This document shows positions 34,901 to 45,481 of a DNA stretch of 64,000 nt, piece by piece (position 1 is the first letter of the stretch; each line of letters begins with the position of its first letter). Source of the stretch: Ligula intestinalis (lineage: Eukaryota > Platyhelminthes > Cestoda > Diphyllobothriidea > Diphyllobothriidae); contig JAYGXS010000001.1 in NCBI GenBank assembly GCA_036362985.1, positions 41,440,787-41,504,786 on the forward strand. Direction: 5' to 3'. The position numbers were made by a program, and so were the translations under genes. The notes beneath the pieces are model-generated. The model made no database searches. It was not told where the DNA came from and saw only the letters and a list, made by a program, of their open reading frames with translations.

Positions 34901-35419
34901 TGCTTGTGCAGGCTATCTATGTGTTAGGCGGCTCGTAACAGAGTAATCGTGGGAAAAGGTGTATTCCCAGCACCTCCACTTCAAGTATGTGAGTACCACT
35001 TATGGCGTGGATTATCTTGTAAGCGCTGCGGACTTTGGATAGTACAGTTGGTTCGGCGTGTTGTGGGCAATTTCAGGTCTACTGGTGTGGGTCTTGGAAT
35101 TGGTTCCAAAAGCGGTACATCCGAACTGACTGCAGGAGTCGGTTCGGGAACTGACTCGTCTGCTGGAATGGCAAAGGTATCCAGCAGGATGTCGAGAGGA
35201 AGTGAAACACCTGATTCAGGTCCGGTTGGATTGCTGTAATACCGACGTCAAATCTGATTGTGTTGTTGAATTCACTGACAGAGACGTCAAACAGCATATT
35301 GTCTCAATGCGCAGTTATCATCCATTGAATCCGGTCTGGAAACCCTCCTCGGTGGTCAGACACAAAGACTGGAGTTCCGATGAAGAGTTTGTCACGGGAG
35401 ACAGTTGGCAGTGGCTGTA

Positions 35420-36130
35420 AGGAAGGGAGTTTAGAAGGCAGCAGCGCATGGAACTTCGGTCGAAGTTTCCGGCCCATTAAGGCTTCGGTGGGGAAACACC
35501 ACCAGGAGACGCCGCATTAAGGGTGGTCCTATAGAAGAAGAGGAATTTCTGGAGTATCTAGTCCGTATTCCCCTCCCCTTGAGATTACAAAAGGGCCTTC
35601 TGAAGTTGTCAACAAAGCGTTCTGCCTGACCGTTTGATTGAAGATGGTAGGGTGGGGAGCGCAGCTTAGGGAATCGGTGTTAGCGGCAGAAATCCTCAAA
35701 GGTAGATGAGGTAAATTGCGAGCCATTATCTGACACCAAGGCATCAGCTAGGCCATGTTGACTGACGAGACGCCATAGGAAGTCGATTGTGGCAGATATG
35801 GTTGCCGAATGCAGCAGTGCAATCTCGGGCCACTTTGGGTAGGCGTAAACCACGACTTGGTAGGTGATACCATCGAGTGGGCCAGCAAAATCGAAGTGAA
35901 AACCAGACCAAGGCCTATCCGGAATTTGCCATGGTACTGGTGGTTGACGAGCGCATTTTAACAGCTTGTTGACAAAGGTAACAGCGCTACCCGGCCAGTA
36001 GGCAGATCTCTGAACAATGGACTTAATTCGACTGGTACCAGGGCGAGCAGCATGAAACTGGCGAAAAACAACAGGTCAAAGTGAAGGAGGAAGAACCACG
36101 CGGTCATCACATATGAAGCAGGAATCCACC
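35420..36130 (-). pseudogene. Gypsy integrase
   Basis: The minus strand carries the integrase zinc-binding region end (QFHAARPGTSRIKSIVQRSA, YWPG) and then the DDE core. The first Asp is in FHFDFAGPLDG, the second in LVSDNGSQFTSSTFEDF, and the catalytic Glu in QSNGQAERFV. One stop (TAA) falls after DFCR, near 35688. A frameshift near 35590-35600 displaces the C-terminal part, whose typical text (GVSPPKP-like, LMGRK-like, FVSDHRGGF-like) is still traceable down to about 35300. Confidence 0.85.
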
Positions 36131-36199
36131 ATAGACAACCATGCTCGACGCAGGAAGAGCTGATTGGCGACAACTGGCGACGCAGGGGAGATGATGAAG

Positions 36200-37366
36200 A
36201 TCATCAGCCGGAGTAGAAGTGGACCAACTGGTTTGCACATAGAAGATTGCTTGTCAAAGCAGGGGATCCTGTCAAGTAGCGTATAATATGTCGGAGGCAG
36301 TTACAGGAATGCCTCGAATGGCGTCTGAAAGCTGACGGCGCACCCCATCTCAATCGAAATAGCAACAATCACAGTATCTTCCTAGGGTCCCTTATGATTA
36401 CACATAAGGCGGGAAAGGGCGTCATCCTCGCCGAAGTCAGTAATGTGACAACAGCGGATATCAAAATCGAAACTGTGATGAATGGTTGCCTATCGTTGAA
36501 GTCAGCTGGCTGAATAGGCTAGGATACTCTTCTTCCAACCAAAGATAGATAGTTACGGTTTATGGTCAGCGACCGTTCAGCAGCTTGTGAAACTTCTTGA
36601 CAGCAAAGATGATGGTTAAGGCTTCTTTCACGATTTGGCCACAGTTCTTTTCTGCAAGGATTAAAGTTCGTGATGCGTGCATGATCGCCTTTTGGGACCC
36701 ATCAGGGAAAGTGTGCGAAAGGACGGCACCAACGCCACGAAGATCGGCACTATCAGTTCATATTGTGTGAGCAGCAAATCTGAACTCAGCATCGGCTTCA
36801 GTTCGACAAAAGCCTTTTTACAGGCGGGAAACCAGCACCAGTGAGCATCCCTCTGCAGTATATGGTTGAGCGGGGCTCGTAAGTCGTACAGTGACTGCAG
36901 GAAGGCGATATAGTTGCTGACTAGGTCAAGAAACAATGGAAGTTGTGATAAATCCTTGGGTGCAGGCATCCGTTGGATGGCACGAATATTTTAGGGATCT
37001 GGATGGCGACCACTGACGTCAAAAATGAATCCAAGGTACTTGATGGAATCAAGAACGTATTAACACTTGAAGGCCCGCAATCGGAAGCCATATTTCTGCA
37101 CGCGGTGAAGTACTGGGCGCACTCGGTGTTGGAGCTCAGCCGGAGAGCGACCCGTGATGATGTCGTCCACGTACCCAGCCGTGCCAGGAATACCGGAGAG
37201 TATTGCGTTCATAATTTGCTGGGACAGGGCGGGAGCGGTCTTGACATCAAAGGGTAGCCTGGTATACTAGAAGAAACTGTGGTGTGTTCTTATTGTCAGC
37301 AATTCGCGCGACGCTGGAGCGACTTCAATCTGCAAGTGCGCATCAGCCACATCCGACTCGGCATAT
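36200..37366 (-). pseudogene. Gypsy reverse transcriptase and RNase H (partial)
   Basis: The RT begins abruptly at DADAHLQIEVAP, so the finger subdomain is deleted. Palm and thumb follow: LPFDVKTAPALSQQIMN, the catalytic box GYVDDIITG (37162-37173), LHRVQKYGFRLRAFKC and IKYLGFIFDVSGRHPDP. Next is the connection (FLDLVSNYIAFLQSL, LRAPLNHIL, FVELKPMLSSDLLLTQYE). RNase H traces include GVGAVLSHTFPDGSQKAIMH and VKEALTIIFAVKKFHKLLNG in shifted frames, then ADHKP. Stops occur in the RT and RNase H parts. RT copies the element RNA and RNase H removes it. Confidence 0.85.
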
Positions 37367-37379
37367 TAGTGTCGTGGAA

Positions 37380-38614
37380 GGAGACACAACATTGCAGTTG
37401 TCCCATTAACTGGACAAGGCCATCGCACGCACTTTCGGTGGAATGAGAAGTCTGCTGCATTTTGGAGGCGCCAAGTGACTGCCAGACAGTCTCAGAGATG
37501 ATTGTGGATATCTGAAGCGGTGTCCAGTTGTAGGCAAACTATGTGGCCGTTGAGAAGTAGATAAACGAACTTCCGATGATCAGCTGCATTAACCTGGAAT
37601 GTGGCTGACAGACTCAGATAATTTCTGAGAGTCTGTGTCTTTGAGTTGCTTTTCGGGTTCAAGTGGCGGTTTTGATTGGAATTAGCAGGGGGAGGCTTGC
37701 GTGCAGGAGTTGAGGAATGGTAGAACACATGAAGGTGCCCCACCGGGTTACATTTCTGGCAACGATGTTGCCAAACTGTGCAGTCTAGATGGAAATGCCA
37801 GGAGCCACAGTGCCGACAAGGAGCAGGCGGGGATTTCGCTTTGGGGACATGCTTGGGCCGCGAAACCGACGGTGGCTTGGGCCGCCTAAACAGACGTGGC
37901 TTAACTGTTGCGACCGCATTCACTGAGCCAGCAATAGAAATGCCCTGAACCATGGCCGAATCGTGCTTGCGGTTGAGGTTGACATTCAGCAGCCAGTTCT
38001 TGGAGGGTAACTGAGCTTCTCTGTTGCACCTGGGACAGAGGACGCGTCCGGATGTTGGCATCCTTGGGAGACTGAAGGCTGCAGATGAAGAAAAGGCATT
38101 TGAACTGGTCTTCAGTGGGAGAACCGAGTTGAAAACGCCCACATTCGCGATTCAAAATACCGGCGTACGTGATTAAATCGCGTGATTCTTGTTTACATAA
38201 GTGAAGGCACTGGAATCCGGTGTTGAACAATGAAGACTGCTCAACAAAAATCTGCGAAAACGTCTTTAGCGTGTCCACGTAGGAAACTATCCTTGGATTC
38301 TTGGGCAAATGAAGATGGCGTAGCGTTTGTGCTCGGCACGATCGAGTTTGCGAAGGAGGAGTCGTACCTTCCTTAGCAGTCAAATCGACAAAGGATAAAT
38401 CCTCATATCGTTTGTATGTGGACTCAAAAGTAACTTGGGCCTGTGGGTCCTACAAGAAATCCGTAATGCTGCTAGCGATGGAATCGACGGATTATGAATT
38501 TCCAGCAGAACTCGATTGGCACGTGGAGGTGGTGGATAGCTGGGTGGTGAGGGTTTCCATCAGCTTCAGCTATTGTTGAAACATTCGCTTCAAGTCCACG
38601 TATAATATCTCCAT
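37380..38614 (-). pseudogene. Gypsy gag and aspartic protease
   Basis: The minus strand starts at an ATG (38614) and reads through stops. Gag core text includes AQVTFESTYKRYEDL, SLFNTGFQCLHL, YAGILNRECGRFQL and TEDQFKCLFFICSLQSPKDA (38300-38040). A CCHC-like nucleic-acid-binding knuckle follows (CRHCGSWHFHLDC, near 37800). Then comes a retropepsin-like site LQLDTASDI (near 37510), where D-T-A is close to the usual D-S/T-G. The frame changes near 38000 and carries stops in the first 60 codons. The protease end runs into the deletion near 37370. Confidence 0.78.
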
Positions 38615-38641
38615 TGCAGACGGAAAAACTGCGTCGCCAAT

Positions 38642-38833
38642 TGTTGAGACCCGTTTGTATTAGTCAGAAGTAGCAGGAGCGGGTTTTATCAGCTTGCTAA
38701 GTGTGGTCAGTCAGTCAGTATATTTGAGGGAAAAATAGGCTTGCGCCTTTAAACTCCCTATTTGTCTCACCCAAATCTCAAGAATTATAAACAATGTTAA
38801 CAAGTTTTCAGTCAGAAAATATCGACTGTCACA
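38642..38833 (-). repeat. Candidate 5' LTR with primer-binding site
   Basis: On the minus strand a 192-bp segment starts tgtgacagtcgata and ends ggtctcaaca, giving the TG...CA ends of an LTR. It is followed at once by attggcgacgcag, placed like a tRNA primer-binding site, and then by the gag start at 38614. There is no second copy in the window to prove it, so the boundaries are provisional. Its left neighbour (from 38885) is an unrelated LINE remnant. Confidence 0.45.
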
Positions 38834-38884
38834 TGGTGCAGTGGCGTTTCGAGGCTAGTTTGTCACATAGTTCCCGTCGTGCTC

Positions 38885-39590
38885 TTACATGTGAATATCA
38901 AGTCGGTGTTTTAATGTCTTCACAGATTGTGACATGACAATCGTCTCGGGAAGGTTATTCCACGGGTCCACGACCCGATTGGAGAAAAAATACATCCTTA
39001 AATCCAATCATTTTTGGGGCACTTACAGTTTGAAGGGATGTCCCCGGAGACAAGTTGTAGTGGTGAGTTGGAAAAAGTCGTAAACAATGAGAGCGCAGTC
39101 CAAGCCACGCACGATACGGAAGGTTTATATCAAACCGCCGCGTAACAGTCTATAACTCAGAGGATAGCGATTAAGGATATTTAGGCGGATCTCATATGGT
39201 AGTGAACCTTGGCCTCTTACTAATTTCGTTGCCCGCCGCTGCACTCTCTCAAGTACGTAATACTCCTTCCGCATTCACGGTCTCCAGGCTTGAATCACGT
39301 ATTCAAGATGTGGCCTTATGAAGGTACCGAAGATTTTCGAGAAAAAGTCTTCATCAAAAACTGAATGCCCGCTTGATGGTGTACAACACTGAAGTTGCAG
39401 TTTTAGCGGCCTTACAACATTGTGTAGAAGGTTTGAGGTTGTCTGTCATCCAGATGCCGAGATATTTCTGCATTTCTGTTTCTTGAAGTGGGATACCTTT
39501 CAGATGGTAGGGTCGCGCATCAGAGACCGAATTTTGATTTACTAGGCGCAGCAGAGTACTGAGTGGTGTGGAATACAAATGCAAGACTAA
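38885..39590 (-). pseudogene. CR1-like LINE reverse transcriptase C-terminal region (family A)
   Basis: The minus strand encodes the post-catalytic part of a CR1-like LINE: PYHLKGIPLQETEMQKYLGI, IWMTDNLKPSTQC and ATSVLYTIKRAFSF. After a one-base deletion in a T run near 39355 it continues [40 protein letters not shown] and [11 protein letters not shown]. It ends VVDPWNNLPETIVMSQSV, then KTLKHRLDIHM and a stop at 38885. Three further stops are present. The YADD box is missing because the copy is 5'-truncated. It lies head to head with a different LINE at 39600-40496. Confidence 0.85.
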
Positions 39591-39599
39591 GTCACAAAT

Positions 39600-40496
39600 T
39601 TGGTATGTTTGGCCAGCACACTAATGATTGTCGATCAGCTTTTGATGGGACAAAGGAGATTGATTACCGCGTCGTTGGTCTACATGCCGATCTAACGGAG
39701 TGGTGTTGCAGCCCAGTGGTGTTGCACATGGCGCCTCACCCTTTCATGGCACAAATGTTCCGTTATGGTTGTTGGCGACGATCATCAACCGGAATTACGC
39801 ATTGACGGCCACGAACTAAATGTTTCAGCTGTTATCAAGGATTTGGGCATATCCTACTCTAATAGTCTCAATTTGTCAGAGCACTGTGCCCTGATAGTCT
39901 CGAAAGCACGCCGAACAACCGGATTTATCCTTAGAAATTTTAAGACTATCAATGTTAGAACTAGCCTTTATAATATGTACGTGAGACCTAGTCTTGAATA
40001 CTGCTCGCCTCTGTTCAGTCTTCTGCGCACTAGTGAACGGAAGAAAATAGAATCGGTGCAGCACTTCTTCACTAGAAGATTTTTCACTACAGAACACCGT
40101 AACTTAACCTACCAACAAAGGTGCGAACTTATAAAGCTGGATCCCCTATGGCTTCGTCGATTGCAGAAGGGTCTATTTTTACTGTTTAAACTTTTGAATG
40201 GTCAAACCTTTAATCCTCTTAGTACAATAAGGCAGCTTGAGCACTCTCGACGCGCCAGTCATCGAGACGTATTTTTATTTCTTCCTATGGCACGCACAGT
40301 TAAGTACCGGCAATTCTTTTCAGTAAATGCCATATCAATCTGGAATAAGCTGCCCAAAAGTATTAAAACCCAGCAAAACTACCCTATGTTTAAGAGAACT
40401 GTAACTAGTTTTCTACATTCAGGACAACTTTCACGAATTTTGGGTGCTGACTCGGTGGAATCTCTCTTTCACTCTGATGGCGTTCGTGGACTTTGA
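39600..40496 (+). pseudogene. CR1/L2-like LINE reverse transcriptase C-terminal region (family B)
   Basis: A plus-strand ORF from 39765 to 40496 is uninterrupted for 243 codons, and the same frame can be followed back to about 39600 through one stop. It shows the RT thumb: VIKDLGISYSNSLNLSEHC, ARRTTGFILRNF, LYNMYVRPSLEYCSPLF and KIESVQHFFTRRFF, then LWLRRLQKGLFLLFKLLNG and a C-terminus with ISIWNKLPKSI. The palm with YADD is absent or decayed, so this is a 5'-truncated copy. It is relatively well preserved compared with its neighbours. It is related to, but clearly different from, the LINE at 45482-47238. Confidence 0.85.
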
Positions 40497-40499
40497 ACC

Positions 40500-41870
40500 C
40501 CACCAGGCTTCACTGCTGAAGATAATGCGGCTGAAGCAGCAACCCGCAGTCTGCTAACCCTTCAGCCGATAGCTCGCAACTTTTGCCGACAACCATTGAA
40601 GAAAGACTGAGAACACTGTGTTCTTGTGCCAACCCTCTCCGTCTGGAACTAATGTTTTTAAACGATATGAAACAGTTCTCCTGCTGATGAGTCAACTCAG
40701 CTTACAACTGTACATTTATTCCGTTTGTATCATACCTTTGAAGGCAGGTTTTTTTCACTTGAAACAAACTCCTAATCTCGCCCAGTATTGACGAAACAAA
40801 AAACCTGAAACAAAACCAATACTGGCTGCAACATAAGGAGTTTGTTTTAGGTTTTTTCCGGTCTTCGAGGTGTTGGAAGGCGCCCAAGAGGTGCATAACC
40901 AACTCTTTACAATTGCCTGTAAACTGGCATAATAAAAATATTATAATATTATTATTATTATTAGTTGTGCGACATAAACTGTATTTAAATTTGGTTCCGG
41001 TGTAAGGAGAGGATACATGAGATCGCATGCTAGTCACAGTTCTCAGCTAGCGCAGAGGAAGTTATGCAAAGCCCGTGTTGGAGTGTATAAATCCACCATT
41101 AGCTCTGAAGCAAACAGGTCAATGGGCATTTAAGTTGTGTCCGGTTCCTTATTTAAAGAAAATCAGGCAGTCTATTCTGAAACGTACGATTAGTCCGCAG
41201 GTCACAGCCGTTCCCTTCTGCCTGGCATAGTGTGATAAGAATTTTTCGGATTGCAGGAGCTCGAAAATCTCTTGATTAGCCGCGAATTGAAGTTCGACAC
41301 ATAGTCGGAAAGAAATGACAGATGAGCAGTCTATGATATATCATGCTGATGTAGTGAACAGCGTATTTTCGGCATTTCAGCCGTCATGACACCATAGGTT
41401 ACACGACTTAATTAATATTACCTTTGAATTATAAGGGGTTATTTATTAGGTTGATACTCCGCCCTCGCATGCACACCATTACGTCATGATGTGTGTGGGC
41501 GACATGTGACGTGACTGAGCTTTCTCCTTATTCCTTCGTGGTTAATTTATATCTCCCTACATTTGTTCCTTTATTGCTAACTGTGTGAAGGCAAGCACTA
41601 GAATGAACGCGGAGATACCACATTAAGCGATACGGGGACATTATTCGAAATAAAATCGAAGAAGACGCCCGGAAAAGTTGGAGGACAGAATGCAGAAACG
41701 CCAACATCTGTAAGGACAGTACTGAAGAATCATTCTGCATGGTCAAGCGAGCTAGAGAACACTGAAATCGACACGTCGGTTACCAGTGAACTTACAGGTA
41801 ACGTATACGTTCTTAAGGTTAGGTCATGTTGACTGAACTCGAATCAACTGAAACGAAAGGACTTGAAAGG
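40500..41870. other. LINE 3' flank and unassigned sequence
   Basis: The first 200 bases are probably the 3' UTR of the LINE ending at 40496. An (ATT)n microsatellite lies at 40938-40963. Nothing else is recognisable. Confidence 0.35.
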
Positions 41871-41877
41871 TCGCTGA

Positions 41878-41988
41878 TACGGATACTGTTTGTTAAACCA
41901 ATTATTTCCAGTACTTCGTGTTATCGAATTTTTGCTTTATTGATGAGGCCCATTGGGCCTGAAATATACAACTTATTATTTTTATTAT
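41878..41988 (+). repeat. Orphan LINE 3' tail with hammerhead-like hairpin
   Basis: This 110-bp piece is the reverse complement of 45481-45588, the 3' end of the LINE inserted in the Helitron, with about 90% identity. Shared text includes ggatactgtttgttaaacca, cgtgttatcgaattttt and gaaatatacaacttattatt. It holds ttgatgaggcccattgggcc then tgaaat, a GGCCC/GGGCC hairpin between tgatga and gaaa boxes. Only the 3' tail is present, as expected of an extremely 5'-truncated insertion. Confidence 0.8.
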
Positions 41989-41999
41989 GAGAGCTCTTA

Positions 42000-43185
42000 T
42001 GAAACGGGTGTAAAAGGAAAGCTCTAGAACCAAGCCACCGGAAAATCCATCGCACGTACTTACTCACAAGCATTTTCAAATAAAGACTTAGTACTAGACC
42101 GCCGTCCCAGGGTACGTCCGAGGTTGCCCTAGCGTCGTCGATGAATTAGTATTAAAGCATTACCATCTGGGCATCTACATATATCGTTTTTATTCTGTAA
42201 TAAAAGTTTTACTACTGTAAAGGAAGTCTTATTTAATGTTTACACACAATAGCACCTAAATGCCAGCGAATAGTTATTAATGAACACTCACACATTTATT
42301 AACTGAACGGAGCAGGAATTGGTGTGTCATGGCCTGTTTGCCCTCTTCGGGCTGATTTAATTCATCCTAAGTGTTTAAGAGGATATCGTCTGAGGGTACT
42401 CTGGTTGTATTCGCTATGAATCTGTCCCTGCAGCGGGAAGGGGGTGAGAAGGTCTCTGTCTGGGTTGCTTGATCCATTTCTTTTGATAAGGTTGCTCAAA
42501 TAAAGTGTTAACTAGTGGTTTTAGATGTATAAAAGTGAACAAACGGGAAATGCGGAATGGATTGGTAGTGATTATTAGTATTGAGTTAAGTAAGAAGCAG
42601 CCACCACATTACTACCGTTTCCGGCGTCCCGATGGCAGCGACAGGCTTGCTAACCAGCAGGCGCACCGCCAAAGCCTGGCAGTCCACCAAGCTAATACTG
42701 CGCTTAGTCACGGTTGCCTTTGCACTTGGAGCTATCTTACGCGGGTCAGCCGGCTTGCTTTGGTGCTTAGGTGAACCTGTGATTATACAATCCGGACTCA
42801 GTCCTTAGCTCAGCCAATCATGCGCCCAAGACCCTGAAACTCATGCCCCGCGTTGACAAAAAAATAAGAAAAGTACTTTAACAACAAAACGCTGCTCACG
42901 TGCTCCCAAGAGGTCGTTTTGTTCAGCCAAGCAAGAAAAAATTCATCTCTCAGCCATTTGATCGGTTTAGCGAGTTAATTGCTTCTCAAAGCTGGTTGAC
43001 GTCTCCTATACAAAGGAATGAACTAACCGCGTGTGTGGGTAAATTCGATCTAAAATGTTTGACCACCACAAGTAAAATGATCAAACACCATGCTATAGGT
43101 CTCACTGTCATCCTTTTCTCCGTATATGTTATCGATATACACTCCCGATATGCATATGCAAAATCGATATCTCTTCGTTTCTAAA
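42000..43185. other. Unassigned intergenic sequence
   Basis: I see no recognisable gene, domain or repeat in this stretch. Confidence 0.35.
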
Positions 43186-43190
43186 GTGAT

Positions 43191-43640
43191 TTAGGTTGCT
43201 ATTAGGGTTACAAAGCCATTCACAGGTAGCTGCGTTGCCGACAAACTTCCCGCCTGATTTAGCAATGGAAAAAGTTCAACCCATTTCGTAAAATAGTCGA
43301 TCGTAATGGGATGTGATAAGAGCGTCAAAAAGAGAATTAGTGCGGGCACTAGAGGAGGGAATCGGTTACTTGAGCACAGCAAACAGGAGGCACCGTTAGC
43401 AAAAATCGAAAACTGTCCATCAGAAGCGGGACCGTAGCTTAAATTATGTGCGTTTCTGGCCCCTGTGGCCTAACTCCTTATGAATGTCCATCAGGAGCTT
43501 TTCAGTGAGCGACTCAGAGAAAACTGGACGTAAATGCTTTGCCTTGGAGTCAAGATAGCAAAACATATCGTTTTCGGTGGTAACGTACGACCACCGGGAA
43601 GAAGGAGTCGTGAACCTTGGCTGGACCCAACCAGCCAATG
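43191..43640 (-). pseudogene. Second Ty3/Gypsy integrase scrap
   Basis: The minus strand reads FCYLDSKAKHLRPVFSESL then LMDIHKELGHRGQKRT (zinc-binding H..H part, 43540-43445). After stops and a shift comes ITIDYFTKWVELFPLLNQAG (near 43310-43250), which contains the first catalytic Asp of the integrase core. The rest of the core is missing. Wording differs from the integrase at 35.4-36.1 kb, so this is a different Gypsy lineage. Confidence 0.72.
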
Positions 43641-43649
43641 TTCATTAGA

Positions 43650-45035
43650 TTAAAGCTTCCTTTGCGATGTGTGTTGACAGACTCACTTGGCTGATTCGTT
43701 GTTCATTAATGAAGATTGAATTATGTGGGATTGTGTTGTGTCGTCTTCTGCTGTATGGGGGATGGAAATATGGGGCAAGACGTCCACATCTAATGTGTCG
43801 AGCGCGGACGATATTGGTTCTCGAAATCGAAGTCTTGTAAGATCTCTTCACACCAAACAAGTTGATCAATTTGGTATTTAGTGGATCGGTGCCACTAGAG
43901 CACCTCATTTAGAAATTGATGAGGTTTGGGTGTTGGCCATTGCTAGATGTATTCAGTTCTCTTAGGAGTGCAGAAATAAAATCAGCAGACAGGTATTACA
44001 AAGCAATTTAATCTCAGATCTTAAAAGGTGCATGAACTAAAGGTTCAGGCTCGGACCAACATCTTTGGGAGCCACGAAAACGCAGTTAAGGTTAGAATGA
44101 TGTTCTTCTTTAGTCCTTTCAAATATTTTATCTTCGTCTAATTAACGAGGCCAGGTTTATAACACATACGGGGCAAAAAAACTCAAGTGAACAGCAACGA
44201 GTGATCAGTCCCCAATTGACGTTGGGGGAGGCGAACAAGCATACTGACCCGCCTACAACTACGCTGGCCACAGAGGGCACGAACGTCACGCAAGACCATC
44301 AGCAGCCAACCTCTGGGAGACCAAGTGTGGTCGGCAATGAACAGGCAGGTCAAAGTTCGCACTTCCAACACTAATCTAATACGAGGCAGAAGATAAGGCT
44401 GGCTAGCTTAAGACCATCAGACGCAGCTACTACAATACGCTGACGATGGAAGTGAAAAGAGTTCCGAAACGTAAATGTACATCGGATGTCCTGCTGCTGA
44501 AAGTTTTGGAATCATGTCAGGAGGAGGCCATCGCGGTTGATCAATACCGTAATGGTCACATAAGGGGAAGAGCACAATGGACACGAGAAAATTGCCGAGT
44601 ATCGGAGTTGAGCCCATCGTACACCCTTGCTGGTTACCGGGTCTGCCGACCAGATATCGAAGCATGGGAGCCCAACAATCGTCAACAGTTATTCTAAGCA
44701 AACAAAGAACTGAAAAGTAGCGAGCCGTATGGTTTTTAAAGGAAATTCCTGCCAGAGAAGTTTGGTGGCAAACCTTACTTGCTGCCGACCGGCAATATAA
44801 CTAGTCTAGCATAAGTACAAAGAACATCTTTTTCATACTTGTCCAACTGCATCACAAACGTGTTCACAGGTGGCATTAAAATATGAGTGAGTAAATAAGT
44901 ATGTATGCGGCGGAAAGTGGTAAATGTGGGCATTAAGAGCGCAGAATTTTGAAATTCAACAATAGTGAGAAATGCGGGATCATGAGAAGGCAGGAAATAA
45001 GGATCAATACGCATCGTAAGGAGATGGAAGGTAGA
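43650..45035. other. Unassigned sequence including probable Helitron 3' flank
   Basis: The Helitron should end somewhere in 44700-45035, 3' of its helicase stop. On the minus strand a small hairpin tgccggtcggca lies near 44795, a possible 3'-terminal hairpin, but I cannot see a convincing CTRR end after it. ORFs at 43645-43908 and 44417-44701 are unrecognised. Confidence 0.35.
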
Positions 45036-45039
45036 GTCG

Positions 45040-45481
45040 TCAGACTAACGCTTCTGGGTAAACGACATTTCTCGTAATGCCGTTGGGTGCCAATACGTAC
45101 AAATTGGTTTTCGAGCCAACCCGAGATATCGCAACGTAGAGCTGACCGTGAGAAAAGCATGATTCTTCCTGGCGAATTCCAGCCACCCTGAAGGTTTGAC
45201 CTTGGGACTTGTTGATAGATATGGTGAAGCAAACCTTCACGGGAAATCGAAGTCGTCAGAAATTAAGCGGAGTGTCAGATGGCACGATAGGAATGCGGGA
45301 GATATAAGCAGCCTCCCCTTTTACACAACCGGTCATAATTGTGGCCTCTATAAGGTATGCCATCAGTCGCTTGACAATAAGCCTAGTGCCATTGCATCGC
45401 TGCGGTGCATCAATATTTCTCATCTGCATAATTGGCGTGCCAACCTTCAGAACCAGTTTGTGCGATGGAACGCCAGATATT
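45040..45481 (-). pseudogene. Helitron PIF1-like helicase, C-terminal part
   Basis: After the LINE, the minus strand resumes with ISGVPSHKLVLKVGTPIM, MRNIDAPQRCNGTRLIVKRL, AYISRIPIVPSD, one stop (TGA, near 45250), then the end motifs TISINKSQGQTFRVAGI (V) and FSHGQLYVAISRVGSKTNL (VI). The protein ends at 45040. The residue lost between LNSL (47239) and ISGVP here is at most one or two, so the insertion is close to a clean cut. Confidence 0.93.

Larger units (their letters stand above)
34950..38833 (-). mobile_element. Ty3/Gypsy LTR retrotransposon, decayed (K02A2.6-like pol)
   Basis: Gag, protease, reverse transcriptase, RNase H and integrase occur in that order on the minus strand, the Ty3/Gypsy layout. 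A candidate 5' LTR and primer-binding site lie at the right end. The element has an internal deletion between protease and RT, several stops and at least one frameshift in integrase, and no detectable 3' LTR. It is therefore a dead, partly truncated copy. Component domains are listed separately. Confidence 0.85.

Noticed and set aside
37492..38142. 216-codon minus ORF as a cellular gene
   Set aside because: It is the gag-protease part of the Gypsy element (CCHC-like knuckle and LQLDTASDI), flanked by pol domains.
43645..43908. 87-codon minus ORF next to the Gypsy scrap
   Set aside because: Could be integrase upstream sequence but I see no RNase H or zinc-binding motif; not supportable.
44417..44701. 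Minus and plus ORFs of 94 and 83 codons
   Set aside because: Mutual shadows without recognisable content.
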